Shown here in pieces: positions 10,848 to 21,789 of a stretch of DNA of 64,000 nucleotides. The stretch comes from Tenebrionibacter intestinalis (GTDB taxonomy: Bacteria; Pseudomonadota; Gammaproteobacteria; Enterobacterales; Enterobacteriaceae), in contig NZ_JAEPBH010000009.1 of the NCBI RefSeq assembly GCF_016632365.1, positions 1-64,000 on the forward strand, given 5' to 3'. The translations under genes were made by a program, and so were the position numbers. Below the pieces are notes generated by a model that had not been told where the DNA came from, did not search any database, and saw only the letters and a program-made list of their open reading frames with translations. The stretch's first letter is position 1. Each line of letters starts with the position of its first letter.

Positions 10848-11115
10848 TGACTTTTTCCTCCCTGAAATCGCGCTCACACGCCTGCTGAAGCGACGCGCGC
10901 GTCTGCCTGTCCCATAACGCCAGCTCATCGCTGAACGCCCCCGGCACCCCCGTCGTCTGCTGCAATGTTTGGGTGCGCCGGCCAATTACCCAGCAAAACG
11001 GACGGTTGAGGAATGCCCGGGCTTCCAGAGCCAGTACATAAAGAGGGACGGCGCAGTTTTGTACGCTCAACCGCTGGCGGTTGCGGCTAAAAAAGCGGGG
11101 CAAGGCATTATCCAT
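10837..11115 (-). CDS. Unrecognised 92-residue protein upstream of the VasX-like effector
   Basis: Begins ATG at 11115 with AGGAGG nine bases upstream (11124-11129), one of the better ribosome sites in the window. It is basic, with a short hydrophobic stretch (CAVPLYVLALEARAFL, residues 21-36), and no domain that I recognise. It is first in the operon and its end overlaps the effector start by 11 bases, suggesting coupled translation. In other VasX loci the preceding gene is a DUF4123 chaperone; this one is too short for a full DUF4123, so an adaptor or a truncated chaperone are only possibilities. Confidence 0.65.
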   Translation of the reverse strand: MDNALPRFFSRNRQRLSVQNCAVPLYVLALEARAFLNRPFCWVIGRRTQTLQQTTGVPGAFSDELALWDRQTRASLQQACERDFREEKVNAL

Positions 11116-11733
11116 CCGGGCTGACCTCCTGTGTCAGGGGTGGTTCGGGAATGAGGAGCTTCAGATATACCCGTGGCCTTTTCGTCCTGGCCCGTCATGC
11201 GTGACACACCCATTAGTTATTCTGTATGGCATTTAGTCCGTAAAGCGACCCTAAAAACTATCCGGAAAGTATATAAATCAGCCGGAAAAGTTTGTAAAGA
11301 AGGGGAAACATGCCTTAGCGGATATCTTCACGCCGTAACGGCAGGCGGAAGAATTAAAAACCAGCGATGACAAGCTTCAGGGAAAATAAAATATCTTCAG
11401 ACACAAATTATTAATGCTTAAAAAATACCGTAACCGATCACAAAAATTTCCCGTCACCGGCTGATGAATAAGCGCCACATTGCGGTGACAGGTTTCACGC
11501 TGCCGCACAGACACCGTTCAATACTACGGTCACACGCAACTGTCCCTGCCTGGTTAGCCACGTGACGGTGCGGCGCGCCTCGCAAAAACACACAAATAAT
11601 TAGCAAAATATTTACAGTAAACCAGGATAAAGAGAGGCCGGGTCGCAGCCTGTTAACGGCCGCAACCGCTATCACAACAACAAACAGTACATACGGTATC
11701 AGCGCCAGCCTGGCGCAACAATAAGGAGTGGAT
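11116..11733. other. Intergenic region between effector operon and gltI
   Basis: About 620 bases without a convincing gene. A 65-codon open frame at 11173-11370 has no ribosome site and no recognisable product. The region is less GC-rich than its surroundings and must hold the effector-operon promoter at its left and the gltI leader at its right. Confidence 0.5.
11672..11686 (+). promoter_or_regulatory. C/A-rich tract in the gltI leader, likely GcvB target
   Basis: The sequence TCACAACAACAAACA lies about 37 bases before the gltI AAGGAG. In Salmonella and E. coli the sRNA GcvB represses gltI by pairing its G/U-rich R1 region with a C/A-rich element upstream of the gltI ribosome site, and this tract has the same composition and placement. 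GcvB itself is not in the window. Confidence 0.6.
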
Positions 11734-12642
11734 ATGCCATTACGTACATTAACCACAACAATCCTGGCGCTGAGCCTTGGCGCGGGCGTGGCGCAGGCCG
11801 CAGATCGGCAGGCGGCAGAAAGCGCTACGCTTGCAAAAATCGCCAAAAACGGCGTTATTGTGGTTGGCCATCGTGAGTCTTCCGTGCCTTTTTCATATTA
11901 CGATAATCAACAAAAAGTGGTTGGTTACTCTCAGGACTACTCCAGCGCCATCGTAGAAGCCATCAAAAAGAGGCTGAACAAGCCCGATTTGCAGGTCAAG
12001 CTTATCCCCATCACGTCCCAGAACCGTATTCCGCTGCTGCAAAACGGCACTTATGATTTTGAATGTGGTTCTACCACTAATAACCTGGAACGCCAGAAAC
12101 AGGCAGCCTTCTCCGATACTATCTTTGTGGTCGGCACCCGGCTGTTGGTGAAGAAGGGCGGCGATATTAACGATTTTGACGACCTGAAGGACAAAGCTGT
12201 AGTCGTGACTTCCGGAACGACGTCAGAAGTTCTGCTGCACAAACTTAACGACGATAAGAAACTGAATATGCGTATTATCAGCGCTAAGGATCACGGCGAC
12301 TCCTTTCGCACGCTGGAAAGCGGCCGCGCCTACGCGTTTATGATGGACGATGCCCTGCTGGCCGGCGAGCGCGCTAAAGCGAAGAAACCCGACAACTGGG
12401 AAATTGTCGGTACGCCGCAGTCCAAAGAAGCCTACGGATGTATGCTGCGTAAAGGCGATCCTGAATTCAAAAAAGTCGTTGACGATACCATTGCCCAAAT
12501 ACAGACGTCCGGCAAAGCGGCGAATTGGTTTGATAAATGGTTTAAGCGCCCCATCCCCCCCAAAAATCTCAACCTCAATTTCGAATTGTCTGACGACATG
12601 AAAGCGCTGTTTAAACAACCCAACGATAAGGCAATGAATTAA
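11734..12642 (+). CDS. gltI: Glutamate/aspartate periplasmic binding protein
   Basis: Solute-binding component of the GltIJKL importer. The start was placed at the ATG at 11734, five bases after AAGGAG, rather than the in-frame GTG at 11728 that overlaps the ribosome site; this gives 302 residues, the standard length. A signal peptide ends at VAQA (about residue 22). The core motif GVIVVGHRESSVPFSYYDN (about 41-59) is typical. First gene of gltIJKL. Confidence 0.96.
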   Translation: MPLRTLTTTILALSLGAGVAQAADRQAAESATLAKIAKNGVIVVGHRESSVPFSYYDNQQKVVGYSQDYSSAIVEAIKKRLNKPDLQVKLIPITSQNRIPLLQNGTYDFECGSTTNNLERQKQAAFSDTIFVVGTRLLVKKGGDINDFDDLKDKAVVVTSGTTSEVLLHKLNDDKKLNMRIISAKDHGDSFRTLESGRAYAFMMDDALLAGERAKAKKPDNWEIVGTPQSKEAYGCMLRKGDPEFKKVVDDTIAQIQTSGKAANWFDKWFKRPIPPKNLNLNFELSDDMKALFKQPNDKAMN

Positions 12643-12824
12643 ACGCCAGCGGCCTTAAGCTGAGTTTCAGGCCAGGCCGCTCGCCTTGCTGCCGGCACGC
12701 ATTGCTATTCTGAATATGGCCGCCGCCGGAACCTTATGCTTCTTTCTCCAGGCCATATTAAGCGGGAGAAAGCACGCACAGCTTCCGCCAGCCTGGGCCA
12801 GGCCTTCATTTCTGGAGCGCGTTT
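12643..12824 (+). ncRNA. sroC: Probable SroC sRNA locus (gltI-gltJ intergenic region)
   Basis: In E. coli and Salmonella the gltI-gltJ intergenic segment is processed to SroC, the sponge of GcvB. This window has a 182-base spacer in the same place with two stem-loops: 8-bp arms AGCGGCCT (12648-12655) with 12674-12681, and CTTTCTCC (12742-12749) with 12765-12772. The call rests on synteny and structure; I could not align the sequence. The ends of any processed RNA are not visible. Confidence 0.4.
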
Positions 12825-13565
12825 ATGTCTATAGACTGGAGCTGGGGGATATTTTTACAACCCGCCCCGTTCGGCAATACTACTTACCTTGGCTGGTTGT
12901 GGAGTGGTTTTCAGGTCACCGTGGCGCTGTCTGTCATGTCCTGGATTATCGCTTTTTTGGTAGGTTCGCTATTTGGTATCCTGCGCACCGTCCCAAACCG
13001 CTTTCTTTCCGCTCTCGGCACGCTATATGTGGAGCTGTTTCGCAACGTACCGCTGATCGTGCAATTTTTCACCTGGTATCTGGTCATACCTGAACTGCTG
13101 CCGAAAAATATCGGTATGTGGTTTAAGGCCGAGCTGGATCCTGACGTGCAGTTTTTTGTCTCCTCAATGCTCTGCCTTGGGCTATTTACCGCCGCCCGCG
13201 TGTGCGAACAGGTGCGCGCGGCTATCCAGTCGCTGCCGCGCGGGCAAAAGGACGCCGGGCTGGCGATGGGGCTGACGCTCACGCAAACCTATCGTTACGT
13301 GCTGCTGCCTAACGCGTATCGCATTATTGTTCCTCCTGTGACCTCGGAGATGATGAATCTCGTTAAGAATTCCGCTATCGCCTCCACCATCGGGCTGGTG
13401 GATATGGCGGCGCAGGCAGGCAAACTACTCGACTATTCCGCCCACGCCTGGGAATCCTTTAGCGCTATCACGCTGGCCTATGTGCTGATCAATGCCTTCA
13501 TCATGCTGGCGATGCACCTGGTTGAACGTAAAGTACGCCTGCCGGGCAATATGGGAGGCAAATAA
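12825..13565 (+). CDS. gltJ: Glutamate/aspartate ABC permease GltJ
   Basis: Inner-membrane permease subunit of the GltIJKL importer. At 246 residues it equals the E. coli length. It has the HisM-type fold with several hydrophobic spans and the EAA-like loop for ATPase docking ([19 protein letters not shown], about residues 130-148). The stop ends at 13565, where the gltK start follows immediately. Confidence 0.95.
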   Translation: MSIDWSWGIFLQPAPFGNTTYLGWLWSGFQVTVALSVMSWIIAFLVGSLFGILRTVPNRFLSALGTLYVELFRNVPLIVQFFTWYLVIPELLPKNIGMWFKAELDPDVQFFVSSMLCLGLFTAARVCEQVRAAIQSLPRGQKDAGLAMGLTLTQTYRYVLLPNAYRIIVPPVTSEMMNLVKNSAIASTIGLVDMAAQAGKLLDYSAHAWESFSAITLAYVLINAFIMLAMHLVERKVRLPGNMGGK

Positions 13566-14238
13566 TGTACGAGTTTGACTGGAGTTCCATCGCCCCTTCC
13601 CTACCGTATTTGTTAAACGGCATGATTATTACGCTGAAAATCACCGTAACGGCAGTGGTGACGGGCATTGCCTGGGGAACGCTGCTGGCGGTGATGCGCC
13701 TGTCCAGCATCAGGTTGATAAGCGGGTTTGCCAGCGCCTACGTTAACGTGTTTCGCTCGGTGCCGCTGGTGATGGTGCTGCTGTGGTTTTACCTCATCGT
13801 GCCGGGCTTTTTGCAACAGGTACTGGGGCTGTCGCCGAAAACCGATATCCGACTGATTTCCGCTATGGTGGCTTTCTCTTTGTTTGAAGCCGCCTATTAT
13901 TCAGAAATCATCCGCGCGGGCATTCAAAGTATTTCACGCGGCCAGTCCAGCGCCGCGCTGGCGCTCGGCATGACCCACTGGCAGTCCATGAAGCTTATTA
14001 TCCTGCCGCAGGCGTTTCGCGCAATGGTGCCGCTACTTCTCACCCAGGGGATCGTATTGTTTCAGGATACCTCGCTGGTTTACGTACTGAGTCTGGCGGA
14101 TTTCTTTCGCACTGCCTCCACCATCGGCGAGCGCGACGGCACGCAGGTGGAGATGATCCTGTTTGCGGGCGCCGTATATTTTGTGATTAGCCTCAGCGCT
14201 TCACTGCTGGTCAACTGGCTGAAAAAAAGGACGGTAAC

Positions 14239-14242
<4 letters not shown>
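13565..14242 (+). CDS. gltK: Glutamate/aspartate ABC permease GltK
   Basis: Second permease subunit, 225 residues, with about five membrane spans and the EAA loop [20 protein letters not shown] (about 117-136). The start overlaps the last base of gltJ (TAATG) and the end overlaps gltL by four bases, so the subunits are translationally coupled. Confidence 0.95.
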
Positions 14243-14964
<722 letters not shown>

Positions 14965-15047
14965 CCCGCTTAATTAAATAACAAAGAGAGCAAAATCAGC
15001 GTTATGCCATTTTTAAATCTCACCAGGATGCGTTAATTTTCTTACAC

Positions 15048-15073
15048 GTCGGGCCGGAGTTATTCGGCCCGAC
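15048..15073. terminator. Hairpin between convergent gltL and ybeL
   Basis: Perfect 9-bp arms GTCGGGCCG (15048-15056) and CGGCCCGAC (15065-15073) with an 8-base loop. There is no good T tract on either side, so termination is plausible only from its position between two 3' ends. Confidence 0.45.
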
Positions 15074-15121
15074 ATGTAGCTCCCCCTTTCCGGCAAGCCT
15101 GGATACGCGCCCACCGCCATT

Positions 15122-15601
15122 TTATGGCTCAAACGCGTGGCGATGAAACTGCGTATGACCGCACTTCGGGCACGGCGTCAGCACCTCCGGGGTATAAAAG
15201 GCCTGATGATGGCGGCAGTTTTCACACACCAAATTCCCAAGCCCCACCACCTCGCCGCTGTGATAGACGCCGTGGTGGTTCAGATCCTCAAATACCTCGC
15301 GCCATTCCAGTTGAGTTTTATCCGTAATATCCGCCAGTTCCTGCCACAGGCTTTCTTTAATAACGCGCATAAAAACACTGTCGTCGTCTTCACGGCTTTC
15401 ACCATAGCTACGGGCGAATTCTTCAAGATCGCGGCGCACCGCACGGGTGGTTTCTTCCACTTCAATGCGGGTCAACTCCCCCGCCTCCATCATCCGTTTG
15501 CGCGCGCTGGCAACCAGCGCGTCAATGTCACGTTCGCCGTTACGCAGACGCTCGGTGAGCGATGCCAGCAGTTCGCGATAAATTCGAGCAACCTTGTTCA
15601 T
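15122..15601 (-). CDS. ybeL: Zinc-ribbon protein YbeL (DUF1451)
   Basis: 159-residue cytoplasmic protein of unknown function. The N-terminal half is helical and charged. The C-terminal half has two CxxC pairs of a zinc ribbon, CENC (about 128-131) and CPKC (about 146-149). The start at 15601 is supported by GGAGGGAG just upstream. Divergent from leuS. Confidence 0.92.
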   Translation of the reverse strand: MNKVARIYRELLASLTERLRNGERDIDALVASARKRMMEAGELTRIEVEETTRAVRRDLEEFARSYGESREDDDSVFMRVIKESLWQELADITDKTQLEWREVFEDLNHHGVYHSGEVVGLGNLVCENCRHHQAFYTPEVLTPCPKCGHTQFHRHAFEP

Positions 15602-15838
15602 CTTACTCCCTCCAGGATTTGCTAAAAGCGCGGTAACCACTTCTAATAGTAGCCGCGAATGACGACGCACTCTGCCGGATACGCCACGGTACGCATAATT
15701 TCGCGCCAGCGGCGAAGCGCGGGATTTACGCCTGCCGGAATCGAAGTGCTGTTGCGCTGCGCGCGAATCGGCTATGCTATTGCGATCTATACGTATAAGA
15801 CCTCATTATTGGTATTTTTCACAGGACCACAGGCTGCC

Positions 15839-18421
15839 ATGCAAGAGCAATATCGCCCGGAAGAGATAGAACCCCACGTACAGCTTCACTGGCAAGAGAA
15901 GCGCACATTTGAAGTCAAAGAAGATGCAGATAAAGAGAAGTATTACTGCCTTTCAATGCTTCCCTATCCTTCTGGTCGGCTACACATGGGCCATGTGCGC
16001 AATTACACCATTGGCGATGTTATCGCCCGCTACCAGCGTCTGTTAGGCAAAAACGTGCTACAGCCTATCGGCTGGGATGCCTTCGGCCTGCCTGCGGAAG
16101 GCGCGGCGGTGAAAAACAACACCGCGCCGGCCCCCTGGACTTACGATAATATCAACTACATGAAAACGCAGCTCAAAACGCTGGGTTTTGGTTATGACTG
16201 GCGCCGCGAGCTGACCACCTGCCGCCCGGAATATTACCGCTGGGAGCAGAAGTTTTTCACTGAATTGTATAAAAAAGGCCTGGTGTACAAAAAAACCTCG
16301 GCGGTGAACTGGTGTCCGAACGATCAAACGGTTCTGGCGAACGAACAGGTCATTGACGGCTGCTGCTGGCGCTGCGACACCAAAGTTGAGCGCAAAGAGA
16401 TCCCGCAGTGGTTTATCAAAATTACCGCCTACGCCGACGAATTGCTAAGCGATCTCGATACGCTGGAGCAGTGGCCGGATACGGTCAAAACCATGCAGCG
16501 CAACTGGATTGGCCGCTCAGAAGGCGTAGAGATTACCTTTAATGTTGAAAACAGCGAGCGCGCCCTGACGGTCTATACTACCCGCCCGGATACCTTTATG
16601 GGGGTAACCTATCTGGCCGTGGCCGCAGGCCATCCGCTGGCGCAGCAGGCCGCTGCCGCCAACCCGGCGCTGAACGCCTTTATTGATGAATGCCGCAACA
16701 CCAAAGTCGCTGAAGCCGAAATGGCGACAATGGAGAAAAAGGGCATCGCTACCGGCTTTAACGCCATCCACCCGCTGACCGGCGAAGCAATACCCGTGTG
16801 GATTGCTAATTTCGTGCTCATGGAGTACGGCACCGGCGCAGTGATGGCGGTTCCGGGCCACGACCAGCGCGACTGGGAATTCGCCACGAAATATCACCTG
16901 CCGATTAAGCCCGTTATCCTTGATCAGAACGGCAACGCGCCGGATCTGCGCGACGCCGCCATGACCGAAAAAGGCGTGCTGTTTAATTCCGGCGAGTTCG
17001 ACGGCCTCGATTTCGCCGCCGGCTTTAACGCTATTGCCGACAAGCTGGCTTCACTCGGCATGGGCGAGCGTAAGGTTAACTATCGCCTGCGCGACTGGGG
17101 CGTATCACGCCAGCGCTACTGGGGCGCGCCAATTCCAATGGTAACGCTGCAAGACGGCACGGTAATGCCAACGCCAGAAGATCAATTGCCGGTCATACTG
17201 CCGGAAGATGTCGTTATGAACGGCATCACCAGCCCTATCAAAGCCGATCCGCAGTGGGCGAAAACCACCGTTAACGGCCAGCCCGCGCTGCGCGAAACCG
17301 ATACCTTCGACACCTTTATGGAGTCGTCCTGGTACTACGCGCGCTACACCTGCCCGGATTATGATAAGGGCATGCTGGATTCCGACGCCGCCAACTACTG
17401 GCTGCCGGTCGATATTTACGTCGGGGGAATTGAGCATGCCATCATGCACCTGCTTTATTTCCGCTTCTTTCATAAGCTGCTGCGCGATGCGGGCATGGTT
17501 AAGTCCAACGAACCGGCGAAGCAGCTATTGTGCCAGGGTATGGTGCTGGCCGATGCGTTCTGGTACACCGGCAGCAATGGCGAACGCGTCTGGGTTTCTC
17601 CTGTTGACGCCATCGTTGAGCGCGACGACAAAGGCCGTATTGTAAAAGCGACCGATGCCGCAGGTCATGAGCTGGTTTACGCCGGCATGAGCAAGATGTC
17701 CAAGTCAAAAAATAACGGCATCGATCCGCAGGTGATGGTGGAGCGCTATGGCGCAGATACTGTACGCCTCTTCATGATGTTCGCCGCACCGACGGAGATG
17801 ACGCTTGAGTGGCAGGAGTCCGGCGTAGAAGGCGCTAACCGCTTCCTCAAGCGCGTGTGGAGGCTGGCTTTTGAGCACACCGAAAAAGGCGCCGTCACGG
17901 CCCTGGAGATGGATGCGTTGACCGGGGAGCAGAAAGCGCTGCGCCGGGAACTGCACAAAACCATTGCTAAAGTTACCGACGATATCGGTCGCCGCCAGAC
18001 CTTCAACACCGCCATTGCGGCCATTATGGAGCTGATGAACAAACTGGCGAAAGCGCCGCAGGAAAGCGAGCAGGATCGCGCGCTGCTTCACGAAGCGCTG
18101 CTGGCGGTTATACGAATGCTGTATCCGTTCACGCCGCACATCTGCTTCTCATTGTGGCAGCGCCTGGGCGGCGAGGGCGATATCGACAACGCAAGCTGGC
18201 CACAGGCGGACAAAAACGCCATGATTGAAGACACGCGGCTTATCGTCGTACAGGTTAACGGCAAGGTGCGCGGTAAAATTACCGTTCCGGCCGATGCTAC
18301 CGAAGAGCAGGTGCGTGAACGTGCGGGACAGGAACACCTGGTGGCGAAATACCTCACCGGCGTGACCATCCGTAAAGTGATTTATGTTCCAGGTAAGCTG
18401 CTGAACCTGGTTGTGGGCTAA
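15839..18421 (+). CDS. leuS: Leucyl-tRNA synthetase
   Basis: Class I aminoacyl-tRNA synthetase charging tRNA-Leu, 860 residues as in E. coli. The start was set at the ATG at 15839 ([15 protein letters not shown]); an in-frame extension upstream has no homologous content. The HIGH-type motif is HMGHV (about residue 49) and the KMSKS loop is intact (MSKSKNN, about 620). The CP1 editing domain lies between them. lptE follows after 14 bases. Confidence 0.98.
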   Translation: MQEQYRPEEIEPHVQLHWQEKRTFEVKEDADKEKYYCLSMLPYPSGRLHMGHVRNYTIGDVIARYQRLLGKNVLQPIGWDAFGLPAEGAAVKNNTAPAPWTYDNINYMKTQLKTLGFGYDWRRELTTCRPEYYRWEQKFFTELYKKGLVYKKTSAVNWCPNDQTVLANEQVIDGCCWRCDTKVERKEIPQWFIKITAYADELLSDLDTLEQWPDTVKTMQRNWIGRSEGVEITFNVENSERALTVYTTRPDTFMGVTYLAVAAGHPLAQQAAAANPALNAFIDECRNTKVAEAEMATMEKKGIATGFNAIHPLTGEAIPVWIANFVLMEYGTGAVMAVPGHDQRDWEFATKYHLPIKPVILDQNGNAPDLRDAAMTEKGVLFNSGEFDGLDFAAGFNAIADKLASLGMGERKVNYRLRDWGVSRQRYWGAPIPMVTLQDGTVMPTPEDQLPVILPEDVVMNGITSPIKADPQWAKTTVNGQPALRETDTFDTFMESSWYYARYTCPDYDKGMLDSDAANYWLPVDIYVGGIEHAIMHLLYFRFFHKLLRDAGMVKSNEPAKQLLCQGMVLADAFWYTGSNGERVWVSPVDAIVERDDKGRIVKATDAAGHELVYAGMSKMSKSKNNGIDPQVMVERYGADTVRLFMMFAAPTEMTLEWQESGVEGANRFLKRVWRLAFEHTEKGAVTALEMDALTGEQKALRRELHKTIAKVTDDIGRRQTFNTAIAAIMELMNKLAKAPQESEQDRALLHEALLAVIRMLYPFTPHICFSLWQRLGGEGDIDNASWPQADKNAMIEDTRLIVVQVNGKVRGKITVPADATEEQVRERAGQEHLVAKYLTGVTIRKVIYVPGKLLNLVVG

Positions 18422-18435
18422 GCACAGGAGGAAGC

Positions 18436-19044
18436 GTGCGCTATTTGTTCACTCTGTTTGTTGGCCTGGCGGTACTGTTAACCGCTGGCTGCGGCTTTCA
18501 TCTTCGCGGCACCGCTCAGGTGCCAAACCAGATGCATACCCTGATTCTTGACTCCAGCGACCCCTACGGCCCGCTGACCCGCGCGGTGCGTAACCAGTTG
18601 CGCCTGAGCGGCGTGAACGTCGTTGAGAAAGATCCGCTTCGCCAGGACATACCGTCCCTGCGCCTTGTCAGCGCGGCCATTGGTAAAGATACCGCTTCAG
18701 TATTCCAGGACGGCCGCACTGCGGAATATCAGATGGTGATGGTAGTAAGGGCTAACATTTTAATCCCGGGGCACGATATTTACCCCATCAGCACCAAAGT
18801 ATACCGTTCATTCTTTGATAACCCGCTGGCGGCGCTGGCAAAAGATGCCGAACAGGACATGATTATCAAGGAGATGTATGACAAAGCCGCCGAGCAACTG
18901 GTGCGTAAGCTTACTTCCGTTCACGTTGCCGACGTACAGCAAACCCGCCAGAATGAACAACCTGTCGTAAGCGACGCGCAAAACGGCAGCGAGCTGACCA
19001 GTTCCGGCAACCGCGTCGCCGCCACGCTCCCCGCTGCCAGGTAA
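18436..19044 (+). CDS. lptE: LPS-assembly lipoprotein LptE
   Basis: Outer-membrane lipoprotein that plugs LptD for lipopolysaccharide export. It starts with GTG at 18436 behind CAGGAGG. The lipobox LTAGC puts the lipidated Cys at residue 19. The mature N-terminus [11 protein letters not shown] is diagnostic. 202 residues. The stop abuts holA (shared last base), as in other enterobacteria. Confidence 0.95.
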   Translation: MRYLFTLFVGLAVLLTAGCGFHLRGTAQVPNQMHTLILDSSDPYGPLTRAVRNQLRLSGVNVVEKDPLRQDIPSLRLVSAAIGKDTASVFQDGRTAEYQMVMVVRANILIPGHDIYPISTKVYRSFFDNPLAALAKDAEQDMIIKEMYDKAAEQLVRKLTSVHVADVQQTRQNEQPVVSDAQNGSELTSSGNRVAATLPAAR

Positions 19045-20075
19045 TGCTAAAACTCTGGCCGGAACAACTGCGCGCGCAGCTCCACGAAGGGCTGCGCGCC
19101 GCTTATCTGTTGCCTGGCAACGACCCGCTGTTAATTCAGGAAAGCCAGGACGCCATCCTTCAGCGCGCTGAACAACAGGGCTTTAGCGAACGCCACTCGT
19201 TCCAGCTCGATGCCGCCACCGACTGGGACGCTATTTTTACGCTAAGCCAGGCGCTGAGCCTGTTCGCCACCCGCCAGACGCTGCTGCTGACGCTGCCGGA
19301 AAACGGCCCGAACGCCGCGATGGCCGCAGAGCTTGAAAAGCTGGTCGGCCTGTTGCACGACGACCTGTTACTTATCATACGCGGGCCGCGCCTGACCAAA
19401 GCGCAGGAAAGCGCCGCCTGGTTTACCGCGCTGAGCAAACGTGCCGTACAGGTTACCTGCCAGACGCCGGAGCAGGCGCAGCTCCCGCGCTGGGTGAGCG
19501 CGCGCGCAAAACAGATGCAACTAAAGCTTGATGATGCGGCCACCCAACTTCTGTGCTACTGCTACGAAGGCAATTTGCTGGCGCTCAATCAGGCGCTGGA
19601 GCGCCTGTCTCTGATATGGCCGGATGGCAGGCTGACGCTGCCTCGCGTTGAACAGGCAGTAAACGATGCAGCGCACTTTACGCCGTTTCACTGGGTGGAT
19701 GCTCTGCTGGCGGGAAAAAGCAAGCGTGCGCGTCATATTCTGCAACAGCTAAGGCTGGAGGCCAGCGAACCCGCTATGCTGTTACGTACCGTGCAGCGAG
19801 AACTGCTGCAGCTTATCAATCTCAAACGCCAGTCAGCCCAGACGCCGCTGCGCGCGCTGTTTGACAAACAGCGCGTATGGCAAAACCGCCGCGCGCTCAT
19901 TACCGACGCCCTCGGTCGGCTCAGCGACAATACGCTGTGGCAGGCGGTGCGCCTGTTAAGCCGCGCCGAGCGTTCGCTAAAACAGGATTATAGCCAGTCG
20001 GTCTGGAGCGAACTGGAGAATCTGACCCTGCTGATGTGTCATAAGGCGCTGCCGGATGTGTTTATTGATGAATAA
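19044..20075 (+). CDS. holA: DNA polymerase III delta subunit
   Basis: Clamp-loader subunit that opens the beta clamp, 343 residues as usual, beginning MLKLWPEQL and containing the AAA+-like N-terminal region ([14 protein letters not shown], about 22-35). The start overlaps the lptE stop and its own end overlaps nadD by eight bases. Confidence 0.95.
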   Translation: MLKLWPEQLRAQLHEGLRAAYLLPGNDPLLIQESQDAILQRAEQQGFSERHSFQLDAATDWDAIFTLSQALSLFATRQTLLLTLPENGPNAAMAAELEKLVGLLHDDLLLIIRGPRLTKAQESAAWFTALSKRAVQVTCQTPEQAQLPRWVSARAKQMQLKLDDAATQLLCYCYEGNLLALNQALERLSLIWPDGRLTLPRVEQAVNDAAHFTPFHWVDALLAGKSKRARHILQQLRLEASEPAMLLRTVQRELLQLINLKRQSAQTPLRALFDKQRVWQNRRALITDALGRLSDNTLWQAVRLLSRAERSLKQDYSQSVWSELENLTLLMCHKALPDVFIDE

Positions 20076-20721
20076 CGCCGCCCCGCCCCTGCGCGCTATT
20101 TATGGCGGCACCTTCGATCCTATCCATTACGGCCACCTTAAACCCGTGGAGGCGCTGGCGCAGCAAGCAGGGCTGGCGCGGGTCACCATTATGCCAAACA
20201 ACGTGCCGCCCCATCGCCCACAGCCGCAGGCAAGCAGCGAGCAGCGCAGCGCAATGGTTGCGCTGGCCATTGCCGATCGCCCCTTGTTTGAGCTTGATGA
20301 GCGTGAACTGCGTCGCGCTACTCCATCCTGGACGGTGGAAACCCTTAGCGAAATACGCCGTGAAGCCGGGCCAAAACAGCCGCTGGCGTTCATTATCGGC
20401 CAGGATTCTCTACTTACGCTGCCGCAGTGGCATCGCTACGAAACCCTGCTTACGTTATGCCATATTCTGGTCACCCGTCGCCCCGGTTATCCCCTGAGCA
20501 TGAAAACACCTGCGAACAAGGCATGGCTAAAACGCCACCTGACCCAGGATATTCACGAGCTGCACCAACGTCCCGCCGGGCGTATTCTTCTGGCCGACAC
20601 GCCAGAGCTGGCTATTTCCGCCACCGCTATCCGCCAGCGTCTGGCTCTACGCCAGTCGTGCGACGATATGCTGCCGCCTGCGGTACAGGCATATATTCAG
20701 CGCCAGGGCCTGTACCAATAA
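20068..20721 (+). CDS. nadD: Nicotinate-nucleotide adenylyltransferase
   Basis: Adenylates nicotinate mononucleotide to deamido-NAD. The nucleotidyltransferase motifs [11 protein letters not shown] (about residues 13-23) and ISATAIR (near residue 190) are intact. The start was set at the ATG at 20068; the in-frame ATG at 20056 would add four residues and cannot be excluded. It overlaps the end of holA. 217 residues. Confidence 0.95.
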   Translation: MNNAAPPLRAIYGGTFDPIHYGHLKPVEALAQQAGLARVTIMPNNVPPHRPQPQASSEQRSAMVALAIADRPLFELDERELRRATPSWTVETLSEIRREAGPKQPLAFIIGQDSLLTLPQWHRYETLLTLCHILVTRRPGYPLSMKTPANKAWLKRHLTQDIHELHQRPAGRILLADTPELAISATAIRQRLALRQSCDDMLPPAVQAYIQRQGLYQ

Positions 20722-20790
20722 GAAAACGCGGTAAAAATCCTGATTTCGCGGCCGGTTTGCCCCCACAGGGGCCACACGGGCCGTTGACCA

Positions 20791-20818
20791 TTGACACAGC
20801 CGGTCAGGCTGCTATCCT
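20791..20818 (+). promoter_or_regulatory. Sigma-70 promoter upstream of rsfS
   Basis: TTGACA (20791-20796) and TATCCT (20813-20818) separated by 16 bases, the best consensus promoter seen by eye in the window. It precedes the rsfS-rlmH-mrdA-mrdB-rlpA block by about 150 bases. Confidence 0.6.
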
Positions 20819-20970
20819 CCGCAGCCATAAACACCGCCCGGCCGACCCGATTCTGATATTGTTTTACAAAAATGACGATGCAATCGCTTGCTGTGGATGG
20901 GATGATAGCCCACCTTACGGCATCGGCCTTGTGGGCGCTTTTTAAACAGGTAACGACGCAGGGGGAAGAC

Positions 20971-21288
20971 TTGCAGGGTAAAACGCTTCAGGATTTCGTC
21001 ATCGACAAAATCGACGATCTTAAGGGTCAGGATATTATTGTCATTGACGTTAAAGGCAAATCCAGTATCACCGACTGCATGATTATCTGTACCGGCACCT
21101 CCAGCCGCCACGTTATCTCTATTGCGGACCACGTTGTTCAGCAATCCCGCGCCGCTGGCCTGATGCCGCTTGGCGTCGAGGGGGAAAACGACGCCGACTG
21201 GGTGGTGGTCGATCTTGGCGACGTCATTGTACATGTGATGCAGGATGAAAGCCGCCGCCTGTACGAACTGGAAAAACTCTGGGGCTAA
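20971..21288 (+). CDS. rsfS: Ribosomal silencing factor RsfS
   Basis: Binds L14 on the 50S subunit and blocks subunit joining under nutrient limitation. TTG start at 20971 behind GGGGGAA gives 105 residues, the standard length; an in-frame ATG at 20872 would add 33 unconserved residues. The core [15 protein letters not shown] (about residues 29-43) is typical. It is followed three bases later by rlmH. Confidence 0.94.
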   Translation: MQGKTLQDFVIDKIDDLKGQDIIVIDVKGKSSITDCMIICTGTSSRHVISIADHVVQQSRAAGLMPLGVEGENDADWVVVDLGDVIVHVMQDESRRLYELEKLWG

Positions 21289-21291
21289 CGG

Positions 21292-21762
21292 GTGAAGCTG
21301 CAACTCGTGGCTGTCGGCACTAAAATGCCCGACTGGGTGCAAACCGGTTTTACCGATTATCTGCGGCGCTTTCCAAAAGATATGCCTTTCGATCTGGTGG
21401 AAGTTCCCGCTGGCAAGCGCGGTAAAAATGCTGATATCAAGCGTATTCTGGATAAAGAAGGCGAACTCATGCTGGCGGCAACAGGCAAAGGCAACCGGAT
21501 CGTCACGCTGGATATCCCCGGCCGCCCCTGGGATACCCCGCAGCTCGCCCATGAACTGGAGCGCTGGAAACAGGACGGACGCGACGTCAGCCTGCTAATC
21601 GGCGGCCCGGAAGGGTTGGCGCCGGCCTGTAAGGCGGCGGCCGAGCAAAGTTGGTCGCTATCTCCGCTCACCCTGCCGCATCCGCTGGTGCGTGTGCTGG
21701 TGGCAGAGAGCCTGTACCGGGCATGGAGCATAACCACTAATCACCCCTATCATCGGGAATAA
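21292..21762 (+). CDS. rlmH: 23S rRNA pseudouridine-1915 N3-methyltransferase RlmH
   Basis: SPOUT-class methyltransferase acting on the 70S ribosome. GTG start at 21292, 156 residues. The SAM-binding knot elements LLIGGPEGL (about 102-110) and the C-terminal [12 protein letters not shown] (about 138-149) are present. It lies between rsfS and mrdA, the usual order. Confidence 0.95.
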   Translation: MKLQLVAVGTKMPDWVQTGFTDYLRRFPKDMPFDLVEVPAGKRGKNADIKRILDKEGELMLAATGKGNRIVTLDIPGRPWDTPQLAHELERWKQDGRDVSLLIGGPEGLAPACKAAAEQSWSLSPLTLPHPLVRVLVAESLYRAWSITTNHPYHRE

Positions 21763-21789
21763 AGGCAAGCAGCCAGGCAAACGCAGCGG

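Noticed and set aside
11173-11370. 65-codon frame upstream of gltI
   Set aside because: No ribosome site and no similarity that I recognise.
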